9,438 nt of DNA, from NCBI GenBank assembly GCA_023453665.1, contig JAEXTA010000111.1, forward strand, positions 1 to 9,438, read 5' to 3'. The stretch comes from Bacteroidota bacterium. Lineage in GTDB: Bacteria > Bacteroidota > Ignavibacteria > Ignavibacteriales > Ignavibacteriaceae. Positions within the stretch are counted from its first letter, which is position 1, and the number at the start of each line of letters is the position of its first letter. Under the pieces are notes generated by a model, which saw nothing but the letters and a program-made list of their open reading frames with translations, searched no databases and was not told where the DNA came from. Shown here in pieces: positions 7,714 to 9,438 of this stretch. Both the position numbers and the translations under genes were made by a program.

Positions 7714-8736
7714 ATGAAAAAGTTTATAATATTAACCCTGGTTCTGGTTGTTGCTTTTTACTTTGAAAGTTTCAGCCAGATAACAAAAACCGGTACAACT
7801 GCTGCAAAGTTTCTCAGCATCGGTGTTGGACCAAGAGCCAATGCAATGGGCGGCGCCTTCACTTCTATTGTTGATGATGCTACTGCTTTGTACTGGAACC
7901 CTGCCGGTGCAGCTTCACTGGATAAATACAACGTTATATTTACACATAGTGAACTGTTCAAAGGTCTTGATATAGGTTTGAACTATGCCGCTATTGTAAT
8001 GCCTGTTGAAGGCTGGGGAAGTTTTGGTGCAAGTGTAACAAGTCTTGATTTTGGTCAGATAGATGTTACAACGGAACTATATCCCGAAGGCACAGGTGAA
8101 AAATATAACGCAGCCAGTTATGCATTTGCATTAACTTATGCAAGAACAGTAACTGATGATTTTTCAGCCGGTATAACTGTTAAATATGTAAGAGAAGTTA
8201 TTTTCAACTCATCCGCAGATGGAATTGCTTTTGACATTGGTACCATATTTAACACACCTTTTTACGGTATTAAATTTTCAAGTGCAATTTCAAACTATGG
8301 TTCAAAAATGCAAATCACAGGTGAAGATCTATTGGTCAGATATGACTCTGATCCTGACCGTGAAGGAAACAACGAAACAACAGATGCATATTTCAAAACT
8401 GATAAATTCGATCTCCCGCTTAAACTTCAGATAGGTTTATCAAAGAAGATCCAGTTCCTTGATGAACAAAGTATAACCCTTGCAGTAGATGCAACTCACT
8501 CAAATGATAATGCAGAATACCTGAATGTTGGCGGTGAACTTGCATTGTTCAATGACATAGTTTTTGTTCGCGGTGGCTATAAATCATTATTGCTGAGTGA
8601 CAGTCAGGAAGGATTAACATTCGGCGTTGGTATCAGTTACGGACTTGAGGTCATTGATTTTGGTTTTGATTATGCGTTCCAGGAATTTGAATATTTAGGT
8701 GACACACATAGTTTTGCTGTTAAACTTAAATTTTAA
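7714..8736 (+). CDS. PorV/PorQ-family outer-membrane barrel protein
   Basis: The 340-residue protein has a signal peptide of about 21 residues (MKKFIILTLV to ESFSQ). It then shows the family's N-terminal signature at about 30-67: AAKFLSIGVGPRANAMGG, with DDATALYWNPAGAASL after it. Amphipathic beta strands fill the rest, and the chain ends in Phe (SFAVKLKF), the usual terminal residue of outer-membrane barrels. Length is normal for the family. PorV and PorQ are FadL-like barrels of the type IX secretion system; PorV carries cargo with C-terminal signals from the translocon to the attachment complex. Many FCB genomes carry multiple copies of this family outside the core secretion genes, so the name gives the fold, not proof of a PorV role. 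Placement 52 bases after a gene for a protein with a sorting-type tail supports a cargo-partner link (inference). The unusual ribosome-binding hairpin lies just upstream. Confidence 0.88.
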   Translation: MKKFIILTLVLVVAFYFESFSQITKTGTTAAKFLSIGVGPRANAMGGAFTSIVDDATALYWNPAGAASLDKYNVIFTHSELFKGLDIGLNYAAIVMPVEGWGSFGASVTSLDFGQIDVTTELYPEGTGEKYNAASYAFALTYARTVTDDFSAGITVKYVREVIFNSSADGIAFDIGTIFNTPFYGIKFSSAISNYGSKMQITGEDLLVRYDSDPDREGNNETTDAYFKTDKFDLPLKLQIGLSKKIQFLDEQSITLAVDATHSNDNAEYLNVGGELALFNDIVFVRGGYKSLLLSDSQEGLTFGVGISYGLEVIDFGFDYAFQEFEYLGDTHSFAVKLKF

Positions 8737-8788
8737 TTAACAAATACTCCACTGAGGAGAGGTAAAGAACTAAACGAAAGGAAAATCT

Positions 8789-9438
8789 ATGAAAAAAATC
8801 TTCGCACTACTTTCTGTGATGTTACTTTTGAGTTTTGCTACAACACAAGCTCAAAATGTTGATGTAACATTTCAGGTAGATATGGGAGTTAAAATAGCAA
8901 CAGGCTATTTTAATCCTTCTACAGATGTTGTTACATGCCCGGGTGGTTTTAACAACTGGTTAAATGAACCACCGGCAAATACGGAAAAAGTTATGTCAGA
9001 TGCTGACAACGATAGTATTTACACAATCACAATATCAATGGCACCTAACCAATCCTATAATTATAAATTTAATATAGGTTTAGGCTGGGATGGCAAAGAT
9101 GAAACACATGGTGACAGGTCAGTTGCTGTTGGTTCTACAAATATGACTGTTCCTGTTAGCTTCTTTAATGATTATACTCCTTACACCGGCATCACATCTA
9201 CGATTAATTTCCAGGTAGATATGCGTCTTCCTGCTCAGGGTAGTTTTGATCCTGCAACCGATACAGTTTTTGTAGCCGGTAATTTCACTAGTTGGGGAGA
9301 CGGGGCTATAAGGATGCTTGATTCTGATAACGATTCAATTTTTACAGTTGATGTTACAACTCTTACATCAGGAAATCTTGCTATCTATAAATTTATTTGG
9401 AGTGATGGTGCTAGAACCTGGGAATCAGGAACTGAAGG
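8789..9438 (+). CDS. Secreted protein with tandem starch-binding-like (E-set/CBM-type) repeats, 3' partial
   Basis: The frame opens at ATG 8789, six bases after AAAGGA (8777-8782), and runs without a stop off the window end, giving 216 residues. A signal peptide covers about 1-21 (MKKIFALLSVMLLLSF, ending TTQAQ). Two related beta-sandwich repeats follow. Repeat one starts near residue 26 (VTFQVDM, YFNPSTDVV, FNNW, DADNDSIYTI, YNYKFNIG). Repeat two starts near 138 (TINFQVDM, SFDPATDTV, FTSW, DSDNDSIFTV, AIYKFIWSDG). This pattern resembles the glycogen/starch-binding E-set fold (CBM20/CBM48-like), where aromatics bind glucans; W57 and W169 sit at equivalent places. Such repeats are common in large secreted FCB proteins that end with a type IX signal; the end is not visible here. 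The gene is 52 bases after the PorV/PorQ-like gene and probably shares its transcript. Glucan binding is inferred. Confidence 0.85.
   Translation, partial: MKKIFALLSVMLLLSFATTQAQNVDVTFQVDMGVKIATGYFNPSTDVVTCPGGFNNWLNEPPANTEKVMSDADNDSIYTITISMAPNQSYNYKFNIGLGWDGKDETHGDRSVAVGSTNMTVPVSFFNDYTPYTGITSTINFQVDMRLPAQGSFDPATDTVFVAGNFTSWGDGAIRMLDSDNDSIFTVDVTTLTSGNLAIYKFIWSDGARTWESGTE
8858..9438 (+). repeat. Two tandem starch-binding-like domain repeats
   Basis: The first unit covers about 8858-9163 and the second starts near 9200 and is cut by the window end. Shared landmarks in order are FQVDM, F-(N/D)-P-(S/A)-TD, F-(N/T)-(N/S)-W, D-(A/S)-D-N-DSI-(Y/F)-T, and Y-KF. The copies are clearly homologous in protein but well diverged in DNA, so the duplication is old. 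More copies may lie beyond the window. Confidence 0.75.

Noticed and set aside
7697..7717. Six-codon mini-ORF ending over the PorV/PorQ start (ATGA overlap)
   Set aside because: The ATG and TGA arise from the A/T-rich hairpin sequence. There is no ribosome site before it and nothing shows that it is translated.
8748..8760. CTCC-ACTGA-GGAG hairpin after the PorV/PorQ-like gene as a terminator
   Set aside because: The stem is only four base pairs and no T-run follows, so it does not support an intrinsic terminator. Read-through into the next gene is more likely.

Overview
The window is AT-rich and gene-dense. It holds five genes, all on the + strand, separated by gaps of only 26 to 52 bases, with no terminator-like hairpin plus T-run between them. 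It reads as one operon-like unit, cut at both ends by the window. The gene content points to the Fibrobacteres-Chlorobi-Bacteroidetes superphylum: a TonB-dependent receptor with an N-terminal carboxypeptidase-regulatory-like domain, a PorV/PorQ-type barrel, a FlgD-like/type IX-like C-terminal domain, and signal peptides ending in SQ or AQ. Every complete gene start has a usable purine-rich Shine-Dalgarno sequence, which is poorly used in Bacteroidota proper. Together these fit an Ignavibacteria-like organism, or a neighbouring lineage such as Calditrichota. That placement is inference.

Layout: (1) 2-1234, the C-terminal 410 residues of a two-domain parvulin-type peptidyl-prolyl isomerase, a periplasmic chaperone of the SurA/PpiC kind. 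(2) 1273-3954, an 893-residue TonB-dependent outer-membrane receptor. (3) 3981-7661, a 1226-residue secreted protein with six Asp/Asn-rich calcium-site-like motifs, a fibronectin III-like domain and a C-terminal sorting-type domain. (4) 7714-8736, a 340-residue PorV/PorQ-family outer-membrane barrel. (5) 8789 to the window end, the first 216 residues of a secreted protein with tandem starch-binding-like beta-sandwich repeats; its 3' end lies outside.

Working together (inference): the isomerase would help fold outer-membrane proteins. The PorV/PorQ-like barrel could serve as shuttle or partner for the secreted proteins carrying C-terminal sorting domains. The receptor would import a ligand that the large surface protein and/or the carbohydrate-binding-like protein capture. 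No SusD-type lipoprotein is seen, so if this is an uptake module it is not a standard Sus pair. The substrate cannot be read from the sequence.

The most unusual small-scale features are a ribosome-binding GGAG lying exactly in the loop of an all-A/U hairpin before the PorV/PorQ gene, a run of seven G in the receptor gene, and paired in-frame start codons at two junctions. No RNA genes, mobile elements, CRISPR arrays or gene-free stretches over 300 bases were seen.
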